From CBDUVZ01 sp965370805 (lineage in GTDB: Bacteria; Hydrothermota; Tepidihabitantia; Tepidihabitantales; Tepidihabitantaceae): DNA of 7,309 nt. The stretch covers positions 1-7,309 of the forward strand of contig CBDUVZ010000130.1 of NCBI GenBank assembly GCA_965370805.1, read 5' to 3'. This document shows, one piece after another, positions 6,585 through 7,309 of the stretch. Made by a program: the position numbers and the translations under genes. Under the pieces are notes generated by a model that saw only the letters and a list, made by a program, of their open reading frames with translations, was not told where the DNA came from and ran no database searches. How positions within the stretch are numbered: the stretch's first letter is position 1; the number at the start of each line of letters is the position of its first letter.

Positions 6585-6666
6585 GATTGCAGATTGATGA
6601 TTGCAGATTGTAGATTGACGAAGTCCAGCAACCACCCAGATTGCAGATTGTAGACTGCAGATTGCG
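6585..6666. repeat. Heptad array D (GATTGNN, 5 + 4 units)
   Basis: Starting 12 bases after the gyrA stop, five 7-nt GATTGNN units run from 6585 to 6619 (GATTGCA, GATTGAT, GATTGCA, GATTGTA, GATTGAC). After a 19-nt spacer four more run from 6639 to 6666, one of them GACTGCA. The remaining 6667-6774 up to the hup promoter holds a weak TGCGGA/TCCGCA inverted repeat (6663-6668 and 6686-6691) without a T-run, so I see no gyrA terminator. Confidence 0.8.
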
Positions 6667-6774
6667 GAGCGCGTGAACGGCCGAATCCGCAGTATGCCGG
6701 TCCGGTAAACTGCCACCTTTCAAGGCTTCGCCGGACGGGAGGCGGGGAAACCCTTTGGGCAGTGCATTTTCCGC

Positions 6775-6802
6775 TTGACAGACCGGCAAACCCTTATATA
6801 TT
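6775..6802 (+). promoter_or_regulatory. Sigma70-type promoter of hup
   Basis: TTGACA (6775-6780), a 16-nt spacer and TATATT (6797-6802) form a near-perfect promoter. The start would fall near 6809, about 120 nt before the HU start codon. Spacing is the same as in the two other promoters of this window. Confidence 0.82.
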
Positions 6803-6811
6803 CGAGGCGCA

Positions 6812-6934
6812 ATGCCACTACAGAGATTGCGTGCGGTCGGTCGCCGGCGGTACACCCATGTGAAGCAGCCGGGCTCAATCGCCGTTGTCCTGTCAGTGGC
6901 AAATCTGTTGCACAAAGGAGGTGATACAGCATGA
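6812..6934 (+). CDS. Possible 40-codon upstream ORF overlapping the hup start
   Basis: An ATG at 6812 lies 9 nt after the -10 box, the same distance as in gyrA, and opens a 40-codon frame that stays open through the whole hup leader. It ends in TGA at 6932-6934, overlapping the HU ATG as ATGA. The peptide is basic at the front (MPLQRLRAVGRRR) with a short hydrophobic stretch near residues 23-34 and no recognised domain. The strong hup ribosome site is inside this frame (codons His-Lys-Gly-Gly-Asp). It may be a leader peptide that couples translation to HU, translated from a leaderless transcript. In GC-rich DNA a 41-codon open frame can also arise by chance, so confidence is low. Confidence 0.3.
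   Translation: MPLQRLRAVGRRRYTHVKQPGSIAVVLSVANLLHKGGDTA
6914..6925 (+). promoter_or_regulatory. Extended Shine-Dalgarno sequence of hup
   Basis: AAAGGAGGTGAT complements the conserved bacterial 16S 3' end over 12 nt and ends 5 nt before the ATG. This fixes the HU start and predicts very high initiation, in contrast to gyrA and dnaX, which have no such site. Confidence 0.9.
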
Positions 6935-7212
6935 CCAAAGAGCAGATCGTCGCCAAGATCGCCAAAGAAGCCGGTATCACCAAGAAGGCGGCAGCCGTTT
7001 CGCTCAACACGTTCGTCGGTTCAGTGACGGCCGAGTTGAAGAAAGGCGGTCGGGTTCCGCTTGTCGGTTTCGGTACGTTCCAGGTGAGGAAGGCCAAGGC
7101 GCGCAAGGGCCGGAATCCTCAGACCGGTGAGGAGATCAGGATTCCCGCCAGCAAGAGGCCGGTGTTCAAAGCCGGCAAGGCGCTGAAGGATGCCGTCAAC
7201 CGGAGAAAGTAG
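6931..7212 (+). CDS. hup: HU-family nucleoid DNA-binding protein
   Basis: HU is a small dimeric histone-like protein that bends and compacts DNA with little sequence preference and helps gyrase-dependent supercoiling, replication start and recombination. The 93 residues match the usual length (about 90). The N-terminal helices have the typical MTKEQIVAKIAKEAGITKKA start; the VPLVGFGTFQVRKAKARKGR stretch (42-61) leads into the DNA-wrapping beta arm with the intercalating Pro63 in RNPQTGEE, and the protein closes with IPASKRPVFKAGKALKDAVN (71-90). Homology to HU rather than IHF is favoured by this arm; IHF-like members cannot be wholly excluded. It is a single-gene unit with its own promoter, a strong ribosome site and a terminator directly after it. 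A possible upstream ORF overlaps its start by ATGA. Confidence 0.96.
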   Translation: MTKEQIVAKIAKEAGITKKAAAVSLNTFVGSVTAELKKGGRVPLVGFGTFQVRKAKARKGRNPQTGEEIRIPASKRPVFKAGKALKDAVNRRK

Positions 7213-7225
7213 ACAGGTTGCAGAC

Positions 7226-7251
7226 GAGGGGGGGAGCAAGCTCCCCTCCTT
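7226..7251 (+). terminator. Intrinsic terminator of hup
   Basis: A G-rich arm (7227-7236) pairs over 10 bp with a C-rich arm (7241-7250), with one G-T wobble, around a CAAG loop. TCGTTTG follows. The T-run is short and broken, but the stem is very stable and sits 14 bases after the hup stop. Confidence 0.75.
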
Positions 7252-7260
7252 CGTTTGTGC

Positions 7261-7309
7261 GCCCAGCATGGGCGTTGACTTGGGAGTGAAAGTCTCCTAC
7301 GGAGGTTGA
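7261..7309. other. Unassigned foldable sequence at the right edge
   Basis: A small GCCCA-GCA-TGGGC hairpin (7261-7273) is followed by two mutually exclusive stems: CTCC at 7294-7297 can pair with GGAG at 7283-7286 or with GGAG at 7301-7304. The phrase GGAGTGAAAGTCTCC is reminiscent of 5' parts of some group II intron RNAs, but that is a memory-level resemblance and the element is cut by the edge. GGAGG near the end could also be a ribosome site for a gene beyond the window. Confidence 0.2.

Noticed and set aside
6585..6666. Possible CRISPR-like repeats
   Set aside because: Units are 7 nt with no spacers of CRISPR size and no cas gene nearby.
6663..6691. Terminator for gyrA
   Set aside because: The TGCGGA/TCCGCA stem is 6 bp with a 17-nt loop and no T-run.
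6022..6915. Minus-strand 297-codon frame running across the gyrA end, the GATTG array and the hup leader
   Set aside because: It covers a certain gene, a repeat array and a promoter region; the repeated Ser-Ile-Tyr-Asn-Leu-Gln residues are only the heptads translated.

Overview
The window looks like a chromosomal, GC-rich housekeeping segment from a bacterium. Its proteins suggest a diderm or deep-branching lineage that I cannot name with confidence. A FCB-related or poorly cultured candidate phylum is my best guess, based only on the periplasmic-type TPR and binding proteins and on many degenerate short intergenic repeats. I saw no phage, IS, CRISPR or defence gene. The unusual content is in the intergenic DNA.

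Layout. Positions 1-816 (minus) carry the N-terminal 272 codons of dnaX (DNA polymerase III tau/gamma clamp loader), cut by the left edge. Upstream of it on the same strand (993-1273) lies a large, Alu-domain-bearing signal recognition particle RNA, the SRP RNA-dnaX order known from Bacillus. Next comes a two-gene minus-strand operon: a 549-residue TPR protein with an export signal (2299-3948, GTG start), then a 321-residue membrane-tethered solute-binding protein of the NMT1/SsuA type (1315-2280). A divergent promoter region (3949-4128) separates this operon from gyrA (4129-6573, plus). A single-gene unit for the nucleoid protein HU (6931-7212, plus) follows, with its own promoter, a very strong Shine-Dalgarno sequence and an intrinsic terminator. 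The last 49 bases can fold but are cut by the right edge.

How it works together. dnaX, gyrA and hup serve replication and chromosome topology, and the SRP RNA serves membrane targeting. The TPR/binding-protein pair is co-transcribed, but its job is unknown. Three promoters can be read directly. All have TTGACA, a 16-nt spacer and a TATNNT-type -10. For gyrA and for a small ORF ahead of hup, the ATG lies exactly 9 nt after the -10 box, which predicts leaderless transcripts.

The main finding is that four intergenic spaces hold short arrays with an exact 7-nt period. The core differs between arrays (CGANNNN twice, ACGCNNN/NNGCGTC once, GATTGNN once). One array fills the space between the -35 boxes of the divergent promoters almost to the base.
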